Below, in pieces: positions 26,393-35,748 of a DNA stretch of 64,000 nt. The notes under the pieces are model-generated. The model was given only the letters and a program-made list of their open reading frames with translations. It searched no databases and was not told the DNA's origin. The stretch comes from Marinobacter zhanjiangensis (GTDB taxonomy: Bacteria; Pseudomonadota; Gammaproteobacteria; Pseudomonadales; Oleiphilaceae): contig NZ_BMXV01000003.1 of the NCBI RefSeq assembly GCF_014651935.1, forward strand, positions 124,001 through 188,000. The letters are read 5' to 3'. How positions within the stretch are numbered: the stretch's first letter is position 1; every line of letters begins with the position of its first letter. A program made the position numbers and the translations under genes.

Positions 26393-28522
26393 ATGAAGCA
26401 CTTACTGACCCGCCTGACGGTTGTCGGGGTGGTGGGGGTGTGTGCGTTGTCGGCCCAGGCCGAGAGCCCTGCCAGCAATGCTGCCGCCGGAATCGATACC
26501 GCCGCTATTATCGCCAACGACAAGACCACTCGTGAGTGGCCCAGTTACGGCCTCAACTACGCGGAAACGCGCTTTTCCCGCCTGGACCAGATCAGTGATG
26601 ACAATGTGGGCAAGCTGGGCCTGGCCTGGTCCTACAACCTCAACTCGCGCCGGGGTGTGGAAGCGACACCGCTGGTGGTGGATGGAGTCATGTATGTGAC
26701 CGCCTCCTGGTCGGTGGTCCACGCCCTGGATGCGGCCACCGGCGAACCGCTCTGGACCTATGATCCGGATGTCCCCCGGGAATGGGGTGTGAAGGGATGC
26801 TGTGATGTGGTCAACCGGGGCGTGGCCATCCATGATGGCAAGGTTTATGTCGGGTCCTTCGACGGCTACCTCCATGCCCTTGATGCCGCCACCGGCGAGC
26901 GCCTGTGGAAGGTGAATACCCTCATCGACCGCAGTAAACCCTACACCATTACCGGTGCGCCCCGGGTCATCAATGACCGGGTGATTATCGGTAACGGCGG
27001 CGCCGAATACGGCGTGCGCGGTTACCTCACCGCCTACGACGTGGAAACCGGCAAACAGGCCTGGCGCTGGTTCTCGGTACCCGGTAATCCGGATGAGCCG
27101 TTCGAAGACGACAGCATGAAGAAAGCCGCTGAAACCTGGGACCCCGAGGGAAAATGGTGGGAAGAAGGGGGTGGCGGCACCATGTGGGACTCCATGGCCT
27201 ATGACCCGGAACTGGACCTGCTGTACGTGGGCACCGGCAATGGCACACCCTGGAACCGTCTGCAGCGCAGCCCGGCCGGCGGCGACAACCTCTATCTTGC
27301 CTCCGTCGTGGCCCTCGACCCGGACACCGGCGAATACCAGTGGCACTACCAGCATACGCCCGGGGATTCCTGGGACTATACCTCCACCCAGCACATCATC
27401 CTCGCTGACCTGGAGATCGACGGCGACAAGCGCAAGGTGCTGATGCAGGCGCCCAAGAACGGCTTTTTCTACGTTATCGATCGCACCGACGGCGAGTTCA
27501 TCTCGGCGGAGCCTTTCGTGCAGGTGAATTGGGCCGAAGGCTATGACGACAATGGGCGCCCCATCGAAGTAGAGGGGGCACGTTCGCGGACCGATCCCTG
27601 GGAGACCATTCCGTCCCCCTACGGTGCCCACAACTGGCACCCCATGTCCTTCAACCCGGACACCGGCCTGGTCTATATCCCGGCTCAGGGTGTGCCGCTG
27701 GTGCTGCAGAATAACCCCAATTACGAATACAACAACACGACCACCGGAGCACCCAACGCCGGACTGGGCTGGAATACCGGCTACTTCTTCGCCAATGTCG
27801 CGCCTGAGGCAACGCCGTTCGGGACCTTGCTGGCCTGGGATCCAGTGAAGCAGGAAGAGGTCTGGCGGGCAGAATACGTCTCTCCCTGGAACGGCGGTAC
27901 CCTGACCACCGCGGGCAACCTGGTGTTCCAGGGCACCGCTGACGGTCGTTTTCTCGCCTACGATGCCGGCACCGGCGAGCTGCTGTGGCAGACACCGGTA
28001 GGCACGGGCGTGGTGGCCGCACCCTCTACCTGGGAGCATGACGGGCAGCAATATGTATCCGTTGCCGTGGGCTGGGGCGGTGTCTATGGCATTACCCAGC
28101 GAGCCACCGAAAAAGTCGGGCCGGGCCGGGTGTTTACCTTCCGGCTGGGCGGGGATGCCTCCATGCCCGACTCCATGGTGATCCGCCAGCCGTCCGACCT
28201 GTTGCAGGGGGTAAGCTACGACCCGGACGATGTCCCTGCCGGCGGCGCGCTGTACATGACCAACTGCCTGCTCTGTCATGGCGTGCCGGCGGTCAATAAT
28301 GGTGGCAACCTGCCCAATCTGGGCTACTCCAGCCCGGCAGTGATCCGCAATATCGAGGACATTGTCTTCACCGATGCCCGGGCAGCGCTCGGCATGCCCA
28401 GTTTCAAGGGCAAACTGAGCGAACGGGAGCTGGAGCAGATCGTGGCCTTCATCCAGGGTTCCGCTGATGCCGCTCGCGCGGCCATGGCGGAGCAGGAGAA
28501 GGCGTCCTCCTCCGGGGACTGA
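26393..28522 (+). CDS. PQQ-dependent quinohemoprotein alcohol dehydrogenase
   Basis: A 709-aa periplasmic enzyme: signal peptide (residues 1-23, ending SAQA), an eight-bladed PQQ propeller, and a C-terminal cytochrome c domain with CLLCHG and a likely methionine ligand in GMPSF. The adjacent cysteines of GCCDVVNRG form the disulfide typical of this family. Such type II enzymes oxidise primary alcohols and pass electrons through the fused heme. The ATG at 26393 has an AGGGAG site. No PQQ biosynthesis or pentapeptide-type response genes are nearby. The exact substrate is undetermined. Confidence 0.92.
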   Translation: MKHLLTRLTVVGVVGVCALSAQAESPASNAAAGIDTAAIIANDKTTREWPSYGLNYAETRFSRLDQISDDNVGKLGLAWSYNLNSRRGVEATPLVVDGVMYVTASWSVVHALDAATGEPLWTYDPDVPREWGVKGCCDVVNRGVAIHDGKVYVGSFDGYLHALDAATGERLWKVNTLIDRSKPYTITGAPRVINDRVIIGNGGAEYGVRGYLTAYDVETGKQAWRWFSVPGNPDEPFEDDSMKKAAETWDPEGKWWEEGGGGTMWDSMAYDPELDLLYVGTGNGTPWNRLQRSPAGGDNLYLASVVALDPDTGEYQWHYQHTPGDSWDYTSTQHIILADLEIDGDKRKVLMQAPKNGFFYVIDRTDGEFISAEPFVQVNWAEGYDDNGRPIEVEGARSRTDPWETIPSPYGAHNWHPMSFNPDTGLVYIPAQGVPLVLQNNPNYEYNNTTTGAPNAGLGWNTGYFFANVAPEATPFGTLLAWDPVKQEEVWRAEYVSPWNGGTLTTAGNLVFQGTADGRFLAYDAGTGELLWQTPVGTGVVAAPSTWEHDGQQYVSVAVGWGGVYGITQRATEKVGPGRVFTFRLGGDASMPDSMVIRQPSDLLQGVSYDPDDVPAGGALYMTNCLLCHGVPAVNNGGNLPNLGYSSPAVIRNIEDIVFTDARAALGMPSFKGKLSERELEQIVAFIQGSADAARAAMAEQEKASSSGD

Positions 28523-28610
28523 TTCCCGCGCCTGCAACACACGGTTCCGGCACACATCAACGGTGCGCCGGAACCGCCTTCCTGCAAGAGTCCTGATTGG
28601 CGACTCTGAT

Positions 28611-29213
28611 TCAGTTCTGGTGCCGGGACAGGCGTTCTGGCAGGTGGTCTCTGATGATCGCCAACAGCTGTTCCGTGGCGCCGGACAGGGTGCCATTGTT
28701 ATGGATAGTAACAAACCGGCTTTCCAGTTCTGATTGAAGGCGCCGGGCCCGTTCCACACGGGCTTCGATTTCCGCTGCTGTTTCCCGTCCCCGGTCCACC
28801 AGGCGCTGGCGCTGTTTTTCCGGGTCAACACAGATCAGGACCGGTACCAGCAGCTCCCGGTACCGACCCAGGGCCTGCTCCAGATGGGCCCGGGAGCCAT
28901 TCATCAGCACCACGTCGCCGGCAGCCAGCCACCGATCCACTTCGATGCCGATGCCATAGTGCCGGCCATTGGCCAGCCAGTGCAGGGCAAAGCGACCGTG
29001 CTCCAGTTGCTGATGGAAGTCCCCGGGCGTTACGGCGATATGGTCCTCGCCGCCGGCGCCCTCGTGGCGGGTGATATACCGGGGTGCGGTACGCAGCCTC
29101 TGGCCCGACACCCGTTGATTCCGGCAGGCGTCCAGCAGCGAGTCCTTGCCGGCACCGGAAGGGCCCATCAGATAGAAAAGACGACCTCTGTCTTGTCGGG
29201 TTCCGGTTGTCAT
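28611..29213 (-). CDS. phnN: Ribose 1,5-bisphosphate phosphokinase PhnN
   Basis: A 200-aa guanylate-kinase-like enzyme with P-loop LMGPSGAGKDSLLDACR and the PhnN features RYITRHEGAGGEDH and LHWLANGRHYGIG. In the C-P lyase pathway it makes PRPP from ribose 1,5-bisphosphate. No other phn gene is in the window, so it is an orphan here. The ATG at 29213 (MTTGTRQDRG) is chosen; the frame is open to 29258. Confidence 0.85.
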   Translation of the reverse strand: MTTGTRQDRGRLFYLMGPSGAGKDSLLDACRNQRVSGQRLRTAPRYITRHEGAGGEDHIAVTPGDFHQQLEHGRFALHWLANGRHYGIGIEVDRWLAAGDVVLMNGSRAHLEQALGRYRELLVPVLICVDPEKQRQRLVDRGRETAAEIEARVERARRLQSELESRFVTIHNNGTLSGATEQLLAIIRDHLPERLSRHQN

Positions 29214-29348
29214 CAGCAGACCTTCTGTTCCCCATTCCACAGGGAGTATGGACCACACGCAGCGCGACCGCTTGCTCCGCTGCCGGAGATACGGTCTCCC
29301 TTTTTACTGAAGCCTATGAACAGGGAACCGGTGTCGTCAAAACAGGAG

Positions 29349-30557
29349 TCAGGCGACGGGAGCCATCCACTGCTGGCTCTTGCGGCTGTACCAGCAAATG
29401 ATCACACCGAAGGCCATCAGCGAAGCGGTGATGGTAAACGCCCGGCTGAAGCCTCCGTAGGATTCCACAATGACACCTGCGACCGCCGGGCCAGTAAGCT
29501 GGCCCAGGGCGAAGAACAGGGTCACGAAACTGACCGCCACCGGCGCCAGTCGCGGATGGACCGTTTCCGTGGAGGCAGCCAGTACCGAGGTAAACAGCCC
29601 GGACACGCACAGACCCATAATGATGTAGTGCATGGCGAAAAACGGCAGGGTAGGCGATATCACCGGCAGAGCCATGGCAGCGGAGCATGAGCCCATGGAC
29701 AGAACCAGCGCATTGGAGCGCCCCAGCCGGTCTGATATCCAGCCCCACAGCGGGCCGGCAACAAGACCCAGCAGCCCCATGGCAGCGGCAAGGCGGCCGG
29801 CAATGAGGGACGGGATGCCGGATTCCAGGGCGAAGCTGTACATGAAGATGGTCTGCACAATGTAGGTCAGGCCAACAATGCCGTAGATCAGCCCGATATT
29901 GATCACGTGGGGGTTGCGGTATACCCCGGCGCGCACTGCCGGCACCGGATCGGCGGGACCGCCACTGCCACTGCCCCGGGGCGGATTACGCAGGAACAGA
30001 CCGACCACCAGTCCCGCAAGCACGGCGGAGGCGCCAAAAACAGCCCACACCAGGCGCCAGCCCTGGTCGGGCCAGGTAGTGGTCAGGAAGGGCACCAGCA
30101 CCCCTGCCAGAAACAGCCCCAGACCAACGCCGCCGTTAGCAAAGCCGATGACCGCGCCCCGTTTCTCCGGGTACCAGCTGCCCAGCAGCGAAATCAGCGG
30201 GGTGTAGCCGAAGGCCGTGCCAAAGCCCAGTAGCGCCATCATGGCCATGCTCAGCCAGTAATTATCGGACAGGGCAAGGCCCGTGAAACCTGTGGCGGCG
30301 AAACATAACCCGAGGAAAATCGCCTGCTTGCTTCCGTAGCGGGAGGCAAAAACGCCGGCTACCATCAGCATGGTCAGGTACCCCAGGGCGGTAACCGTGC
30401 CCAGGTTGGCGCCTTCGCTGTAGTCGAGCCCCAGGCCCTCCAGCATACCGGGCATGACCAGGCCATAGGCGAGGCGCGCGAACACTACCAGGGTGATGGT
30501 GCACATCATGCCGATGCCAATCAGCAGCAACAGGGGCGGGCGGTGGTTCTGGGTCAT
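29349..30557 (-). CDS. MFS transporter, YbfB/YjiJ-like
   Basis: A 402-aa inner-membrane protein with about 12 predicted helices and the major-facilitator loop SRYGSKQAIF between helices 2 and 3. The opening FARLAYGLVMPGMLEGLGLDY is characteristic of the YbfB/YjiJ group. The substrate is unknown. Its nearest neighbour in the same direction is phnN, 135 nt downstream, but no functional link can be shown. Confidence 0.85.
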   Translation of the reverse strand: MTQNHRPPLLLLIGIGMMCTITLVVFARLAYGLVMPGMLEGLGLDYSEGANLGTVTALGYLTMLMVAGVFASRYGSKQAIFLGLCFAATGFTGLALSDNYWLSMAMMALLGFGTAFGYTPLISLLGSWYPEKRGAVIGFANGGVGLGLFLAGVLVPFLTTTWPDQGWRLVWAVFGASAVLAGLVVGLFLRNPPRGSGSGGPADPVPAVRAGVYRNPHVINIGLIYGIVGLTYIVQTIFMYSFALESGIPSLIAGRLAAAMGLLGLVAGPLWGWISDRLGRSNALVLSMGSCSAAMALPVISPTLPFFAMHYIIMGLCVSGLFTSVLAASTETVHPRLAPVAVSFVTLFFALGQLTGPAVAGVIVESYGGFSRAFTITASLMAFGVIICWYSRKSQQWMAPVA

Positions 30558-30817
30558 GGTCGGATTCAGGTGTTGTTGTTAGAAGACTATTGGAAAGTAG
30601 GCGAATCGTACCCGCCGGTCAACTGTTCGTGTTTGCATGCTGGCCGGCCTCGAGGCCTCTGGTGCACAGGCATCAGCAGGAGCTGGCCGAAGATTGCAGT
30701 TGCGTCACTCGCTATACATTGCGGAAGTCGTGGTCCATTATTAAAACCTGTAGGGCTTTTGTCCGGTTGGGCAAATCTGCCGTAAAATCATGAGCTTTGG
30801 CAATGAAGGATGTAGCT

Positions 30818-31243
30818 ATGGATATCAGGAAAAGTCTCCGTCGCCCGGTGGCGCTGATCATGATCGTGCTGATGAGTCTGACCACCACCGGTATGGCTTT
30901 TGCCCAGGGCGGCAGCACCCCGGCCGAACCGGTCTCCACGGCTGAGGTGCTGGAGTCTGAACAGGTTCGTGTTGACCGGGCCGAACTCAAGGCCATGCTG
31001 GCCACCGGAGAAGTTCAGGAAAAGCTCGCCTCCCTGGGAGTGGATCCCGGGCAGGTGGAGGAACGTATCGACAACCTGACCGCCGAGGAACTTTCCGAGT
31101 TCAACCAGGCCCTGGATGAATCCCCGGCCGGTGCCGGCGTTGGCGGTGTGGTGGGGGTGATTGTGCTATTCCTGCTGGTGTTCATCGTCACCGACATGTT
31201 GTGTGCCACAAACATCTACAGCTTCGTTAACTGCATTAACTGA
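30818..31243 (+). CDS. PA2779-family small secreted/membrane protein
   Basis: A 141-aa protein with a signal-like N-terminus (cleavage likely after GMAFA), a helical acidic middle, and a C-terminal membrane helix VVGVIVLFLLVFIVTD followed by MLCATNIYSFVNCIN. This matches the uncharacterised PA2779 family. The ATG at 30818 has AAGGA upstream; an ATG at 30797 is an alternative. The partner PA2778-type gene follows after 4 nt, which is the conserved pairing. Confidence 0.8.
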   Translation: MDIRKSLRRPVALIMIVLMSLTTTGMAFAQGGSTPAEPVSTAEVLESEQVRVDRAELKAMLATGEVQEKLASLGVDPGQVEERIDNLTAEELSEFNQALDESPAGAGVGGVVGVIVLFLLVFIVTDMLCATNIYSFVNCIN

Positions 31244-31247
31244 TCCG

Positions 31248-32258
31248 ATGGGTATCCTCGCCACAGCCGGCCCGTTACGGGCCGGCTGCCTGTTCCTCCT
31301 GTTCACGTTGCTGGCCGGCTGTGCCGGCCATGGACACTACCCCCGACCTGATACCTTCACAGAGGCTGAGGTGGCACAAGCGGCGCTGATCCGTTCCGTG
31401 CCGTTTTACCCCCAGGAAGCCTATCAATGCGGTCCCGCTTCCCTGGCAATGGCACTGAACCACAGAAGTGCCGGCGTAACGCTGGACGAGACAGTCGATC
31501 GGGTCTACCTGCCCGGTCGCCAGGGCAGCCTGCAGGTAGAAATGGTGGCGACCGCCCGGTCGGAGGGCCTGCTGGTCTATCCGCTGGACGGAGACCTGAA
31601 AGCCATTATCCGTGAAGTGGATGCCGGCAATCCGGTGCTGGTATTCCAGAACCTCCGGCTTGGCTGGTGGCCCCAGTGGCATTTCGCCGTGGTCATCGGC
31701 TACGACCTGGAACAGCAGGAACTCGTGTTGCACTCGGGCACGCAGAAGCAGACAACCCTACCGTTCCGGGTTTTCGACAACACCTGGGCGAAGGCTGACC
31801 GTTGGGCAAGGGTTGTCATGCCCCCCGGGCAATTACCCGCCACGGCGGAGCCGGTTACCTACGTGCGCGCCGCCCATGATCTGGAGGAAGTGGGGCAGGC
31901 AGAGGCAGCACGTGACAGCTATCGGGCGGCGCTGGAGGCGTGGCCGGACAGTCTGGCGGCCGGCTTCGCCCATGCCAACCTGCTGCTGTCACGGCAACAA
32001 TGGCAGCAGGCGGAGGACGCCTTTCGTCAACTGCTGGCTTTTCACCCCCGTTCAGCGCCAGCCTGGCATAACCTTGGGGTGGCCCTCGAACACAATCAGT
32101 GCCCGGTAGCAGCCCGTCAGGCACGTCGTTGCGCGGGCGGCCTGGCCCCTGATGATGCCCGCTTTGACACGGTGCCTGAAGCGTCCGGGGCGGAGGTGTC
32201 GGCCTCCTGTTCGGTGACGTCTTTGTTGACTGAGGCCGGGTGTACCGTACCAGAATAG
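31248..32258 (+). CDS. PA2778-family C39-like cysteine peptidase lipoprotein with TPRs
   Basis: A 336-aa protein: a lipoprotein signal with lipobox LLAGC, a C39-like peptidase domain with the Cys in QEAYQCGPASLAMAL and the His in WPQWHFAVVIGYD, and a C-terminal TPR region (AARDSYRAALEAWPDS, HPRSAPAWHNLGVAL). It is the usual partner of PA2779-family proteins. The natural substrate is unknown, and peptidase activity is inferred from the Cys/His pair. Confidence 0.85.
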   Translation: MGILATAGPLRAGCLFLLFTLLAGCAGHGHYPRPDTFTEAEVAQAALIRSVPFYPQEAYQCGPASLAMALNHRSAGVTLDETVDRVYLPGRQGSLQVEMVATARSEGLLVYPLDGDLKAIIREVDAGNPVLVFQNLRLGWWPQWHFAVVIGYDLEQQELVLHSGTQKQTTLPFRVFDNTWAKADRWARVVMPPGQLPATAEPVTYVRAAHDLEEVGQAEAARDSYRAALEAWPDSLAAGFAHANLLLSRQQWQQAEDAFRQLLAFHPRSAPAWHNLGVALEHNQCPVAARQARRCAGGLAPDDARFDTVPEASGAEVSASCSVTSLLTEAGCTVPE

Positions 32259-32286
32259 ATTATTGGCAATAACAGGAGGTAGGCTG

Positions 32287-32562
32287 ATGGCATGGCAACA
32301 GCGACATCTGCTGGTGGAAGGCCGCGTACAGGGTGTGTCCTACCGGGCCTATACCGAGCGCAAGGCTACGGATCTGGGCTTGCAGGGTTACGTGCGGAAC
32401 CTGCCCGACGGCCGCGTTGAGATCGTGGCCGAGGGTCCGGAAGACGCCCTGGATAAACTGGAGCAGTGGTGCTGGCAGGGTTCACCCGCGGCCAATGTTA
32501 CCGGTGTGAGCTCGGCGAAGCAGCCAGCCAGTGATGGCTTCAGCGGTTTCGTCACCCGCTGA
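32287..32562 (+). CDS. acyP: Acylphosphatase
   Basis: A 91-aa enzyme hydrolysing acyl phosphates. The family signature VEGRVQGVSYRAYTE contains the catalytic arginine, and GYVRNLPDGRVEIVAEG holds the catalytic asparagine. AGGAGGT lies 8 nt before the ATG at 32287. It converges with the PhoH-family gene, with 11 nt between their ends. Confidence 0.95.
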   Translation: MAWQQRHLLVEGRVQGVSYRAYTERKATDLGLQGYVRNLPDGRVEIVAEGPEDALDKLEQWCWQGSPAANVTGVSSAKQPASDGFSGFVTR

Positions 32563-32573
32563 AGCCTTACGGT

Positions 32574-33959
32574 TTACAGGTTGGCTTCAGCAAACTCCGC
32601 CAGCACAGATCGTGGCACACCCTGCAGATGCACGTGGGCGCCGTGGCGGAAGCCCTTGAAGCGCTCGGTCATGTAGGTCAGGCCGGAACTGAGGCCGCTC
32701 AGATAGGGGGTATCAATCTGGGCGAGGTTGCCCAGGCAGATCACCTTGGAGCCGCTGCCCGCCCGGGTGATGATGGTCTTGATCTGGTGCGGGGTCAGGT
32801 TCTGGCACTCGTCGATAATGATCAGGCTGTGCTGGAAGCTGCGACCGCGGATATAGTTCATGGACTTGAAGTGCAGGGGCACCTTGCTGAGGATGTAGTC
32901 CACGCTGGCGGTCATGTTCTCGTCGTCCTCATGGAGGGCCTCGAGGTTGTCCACGATCGCCCCCAGCCAGGGTTCCATCTTCTCTGCCTCGGTGCCGGGC
33001 AGGAAACCGATGTCCTCATCCAGACCCTGGGTGGACCGGGTGGCAATGATGCGTTTGTACATCTTGCTGGCCACGGTCATCTCGATGCAGGCGGCCAGCG
33101 CCAGGATGGTCTTGCCCGAACCCGCCGAACCGGTCAGGTTGACCAGGTGCACGTCCGGATCCAGCAGCAGGTTCAGCGCCATGGCCTGGTAGATGTCCCG
33201 GGGTACCAGGCCCCAGACTTCCTCGTCCATCAGGTCCTGATGGTGCATGTCCCGCAGCACCAGGGTGTCCTCGTCAATGTCTGCCACCTTGCCGATAAAA
33301 CCCTGCTCGTCAATCACGAACTCGTTGATATTCAGTTTGGCCAGTTCACCTTCGCGTTTGAGGAGATGCTCGGTGACGGCTTCCCGCTGCACCGTTTCCA
33401 CCTTCTGGATATTGTCCCAGAAGGAGTTGGGGAAGGCATGGTAGCCCTTGGGCAGCAGGTCGATATCGTCCAGTAGCTGGTCGTTGTGATAGTCCTGGGC
33501 CTCGACACCGAAGCCACGGGCCTTCAGCCGCATGTTGATGTCCTTGCTGACCAGGATGATGTCCCGCGACTTGTACCGTGATTGCAGCTCCGCCAGGGTG
33601 TTGATGATCTTGTTGTCGTTCAGGTGCTCCGGCAGGGAATGGTTGCCGGCAGGGCCGGTACTCATGAGGATCGACAGGGTGCCGAGCGGCTTCGCCTTCC
33701 TGGCCCTGACAATGGGTACACCCTTCTCGATGTCCCCGGGGCTGGCATCCCCTAGCAGCTTGTCGATATTGCGGATGGCCTGGCGGCAGTCGGCGGCCAC
33801 GGCCTGCTTGCCGGACTTGAGACTGTCGAGTTCTTCCAGGACCGTCATCGGCAGGATGACATCGTGTTCTTCAAAATTGAGGAGGGCGTTGGGATCGTGA
33901 ATCAGCACATTGGTGTCGAGAACATACATTTTGCGGCGAGCTTGCGGTGCTCTGGGCAT
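32574..33959 (-). CDS. PIN-PhoH ATPase (PhoH2 type)
   Basis: A 461-aa two-domain protein. Residues 12-150 form a PIN ribonuclease domain (MYVLDTNVLIHDPNALLNF with acidic residues further on), and the C-terminal half is a PhoH ATPase with Walker A LTGSAGSGKTILALAA and Walker B-like LIIIDECQNLTP. PhoH2 proteins act as ATP-dependent RNA helicase/ribonucleases. The ATG at 33959 follows family practice; a start at 34013 is also open. Confidence 0.9.
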   Translation of the reverse strand: MPRAPQARRKMYVLDTNVLIHDPNALLNFEEHDVILPMTVLEELDSLKSGKQAVAADCRQAIRNIDKLLGDASPGDIEKGVPIVRARKAKPLGTLSILMSTGPAGNHSLPEHLNDNKIINTLAELQSRYKSRDIILVSKDINMRLKARGFGVEAQDYHNDQLLDDIDLLPKGYHAFPNSFWDNIQKVETVQREAVTEHLLKREGELAKLNINEFVIDEQGFIGKVADIDEDTLVLRDMHHQDLMDEEVWGLVPRDIYQAMALNLLLDPDVHLVNLTGSAGSGKTILALAACIEMTVASKMYKRIIATRSTQGLDEDIGFLPGTEAEKMEPWLGAIVDNLEALHEDDENMTASVDYILSKVPLHFKSMNYIRGRSFQHSLIIIDECQNLTPHQIKTIITRAGSGSKVICLGNLAQIDTPYLSGLSSGLTYMTERFKGFRHGAHVHLQGVPRSVLAEFAEANL

Positions 33960-34075
33960 AGGGCGCGATACCTCTCTGGCAGGCGTCTGGGAGTCTGCGC
34001 TGCAGCAACTCATACCGCGTAGACTCCGTGCGGTCTCAAATCCCCGGTGGACACGGGTCCGTGGCGGCGTCCGGT

Positions 34076-34570
34076 TCAGTCACTCTCGGCACAGCGCCGG
34101 GTCAGGGATTTGTCGGATATGAGCTTCAGCATGTCGTAAGTGGTTATGATGCCGGTGATTTTCTCTTCCTTTGTGACGAAAATCCGGTGCAGGTGTTCCC
34201 CCATCATGATATCCGCAATGTCTCGCACCGGCGTCGACTCGTCAACCGAAAACACCTGCGGCGTCATGATATCGCGAACTTCTACCGGTAACCGGGTCAT
34301 TTCTTCCAGGAATGCCAGGCGTAACCGGCGCACCTCCCGCTGTTCCTCGGGAGTCAGCCTGGCCCATGCTTTGGGCTTGCGGTCGGATGACCAGCGGAAT
34401 TCGGCAATGTCCTTGAGAGTGGCAATGCCCACGATATCGCCGTGGTCATCAACCACGGGGCTGCCGGTGATTTCGTTCTCGGTGAGGAAGCGAGCAAGGT
34501 GGTCCATGGACCAGGATTCCGACACCGCCTTGACGTTGGGGGTCATGATGTCGCGGGCAATAACGGCCAT
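34076..34570 (-). CDS. CBS-domain protein
   Basis: A 164-aa protein made of two CBS motifs (VIARDIMTPNVKAV ... ITGSPVVDDHGD and VEVRDIMTPQVFSV ... THRIF-like end with GIITTYDMLKLI), a Bateman module that binds adenosyl ligands. An inserted basic linker (RKPKAWARLTPEEQREVRR) separates the halves. The frame is open to 34621; the ATG at 34570 is preferred because the family begins MAVIARDIM and AGGGA lies upstream. It sits 58 nt after minE, so readthrough is possible. Confidence 0.85.
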   Translation of the reverse strand: MAVIARDIMTPNVKAVSESWSMDHLARFLTENEITGSPVVDDHGDIVGIATLKDIAEFRWSSDRKPKAWARLTPEEQREVRRLRLAFLEEMTRLPVEVRDIMTPQVFSVDESTPVRDIADIMMGEHLHRIFVTKEEKITGIITTYDMLKLISDKSLTRRCAESD

Positions 34571-34628
34571 GGGTCCCATTTCCCTGTCGGTGACTGGCCC
34601 GGCGATGGCAATGCCGGGCACTATGAGC

Positions 34629-34886
34629 CTATCGGCGTTCAGGTAGTGTGACGTTCAGCTCGAGCACCGAGCAGTCGTCATTGCGGTCCACTTCCACCTG
34701 AACCATGTCATCTTCAATCTGGACGTATTTGCGGATAACCGCAAGTAATTCCTGCTGCAGCTCGGGCAGGTAATCCGGCTGTTCCCGTTTGCCCCGTTCA
34801 TGGGCCACGATGATCTGCAGGCGCTCCTTGGCAACGCTGGCCGATCCGGTGTTCTTGCGAGTCCGGAAGTAATCGAAGAAGCTCAT
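34629..34886 (-). CDS. minE: Cell-division topological specificity factor MinE
   Basis: An 85-aa MinE with the membrane-targeting, MinD-binding N-terminus ([20 protein letters not shown]) and [13 protein letters not shown], then the dimerisation domain. It stimulates MinD ATPase and produces pole-to-pole oscillation. It lies 5 nt after minD in the minC-minD-minE operon. Confidence 0.97.
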   Translation of the reverse strand: MSFFDYFRTRKNTGSASVAKERLQIIVAHERGKREQPDYLPELQQELLAVIRKYVQIEDDMVQVEVDRNDDCSVLELNVTLPERR

Positions 34887-34891
34887 CCTGT

Positions 34892-35701
34892 TTACCCCTT
34901 GAACATCCGCGCGAAAAAGCCTTTCTTCTGCAGAGTCATGAAACGGTGTTCCCGTTCCTCCCCCAGAAGCCGTGCGACGGCATCGTCATAAGCCTGGCCG
35001 GCATCGGTCTGATCCTCCAGAATCACCGGGGTACCCTGGTTGGATGCGTTGAGCACCACCTGGGATTCCGGGATCACGCCCAGCAGCGGAATGGCGAGGA
35101 TTTCCTCCACATCGGCCACCGACAGCATTTCACCCCGTTCCACTCGCTCCGGATTGTAACGGGTCACCAGGAGGTGTTCCTTCACCGGGTCGTGGCCCAG
35201 TTCGGCACGGCGGGACTTGCTCTGCAGAATGCCCAGAATGCGGTCCGAGTCACGCACCGAGGACACCTCGGGGTTGGTGACCACGATGGCTTCATCGGCA
35301 TAGTACAGGGCCATCTGGGCACCGTGCTCGATGCCCGCGGGAGAGTCGCAGACGATGTAGTCGAAGGTTTGCGACAGTTCGTTGAGGATTTTTTCAACGC
35401 CCTCTTTGGTCAGGGCTTCCTTCTCCCGGGTCTGGGAGGCGGGCAGGATGTAAAGGCTCTCAACACGCTTGTCGCGGATCAGCGCCTGATTGAGTGAGGC
35501 GTCCCCCTGGATGACGTTGACAAAGTCATACACCACCCGCCGTTCGCAGTTCATGATCAGGTCGAGGTTGCGCAGGCCAACGTCGAAATCAATCACCACT
35601 GTCTTGTGGCCACGGCGGGCAAGGCCGGTGCTGATGGAGGCGCTGGTGGTGGTCTTGCCTACCCCGCCTTTTCCTGATGTGACAACAATGATTCTAGCCA
35701 A
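34892..35701 (-). CDS. minD: Septum-site-determining ATPase MinD
   Basis: A 269-aa deviant-Walker ATPase with KGGVGKTT at 11-18, [11 protein letters not shown], and a C-terminal amphipathic membrane helix ([13 protein letters not shown]). It carries MinC to the poles and blocks polar FtsZ rings. It is 47 nt downstream of minC and 5 nt upstream of minE. Confidence 0.98.
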   Translation of the reverse strand: MARIIVVTSGKGGVGKTTTSASISTGLARRGHKTVVIDFDVGLRNLDLIMNCERRVVYDFVNVIQGDASLNQALIRDKRVESLYILPASQTREKEALTKEGVEKILNELSQTFDYIVCDSPAGIEHGAQMALYYADEAIVVTNPEVSSVRDSDRILGILQSKSRRAELGHDPVKEHLLVTRYNPERVERGEMLSVADVEEILAIPLLGVIPESQVVLNASNQGTPVILEDQTDAGQAYDDAVARLLGEEREHRFMTLQKKGFFARMFKG

Positions 35702-35748
35702 GGTTGCGATCCTGTCTGCTGAAAATGGGTTTGCGGGAATGTCGGCTT

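Noticed and set aside
26402..28831. An 809-codon open frame antisense to the PQQ dehydrogenase
   Set aside because: It is an artefact of high GC codon use on the sense strand. The sense frame has a signal peptide, a family-length propeller and a heme motif, whereas the antisense protein resembles nothing.
29285..29306. A GGAGA/TCTCC hairpin followed by T residues as a terminator
   Set aside because: It points to the plus strand where no upstream gene ends nearby; both flanking genes are on the minus strand.
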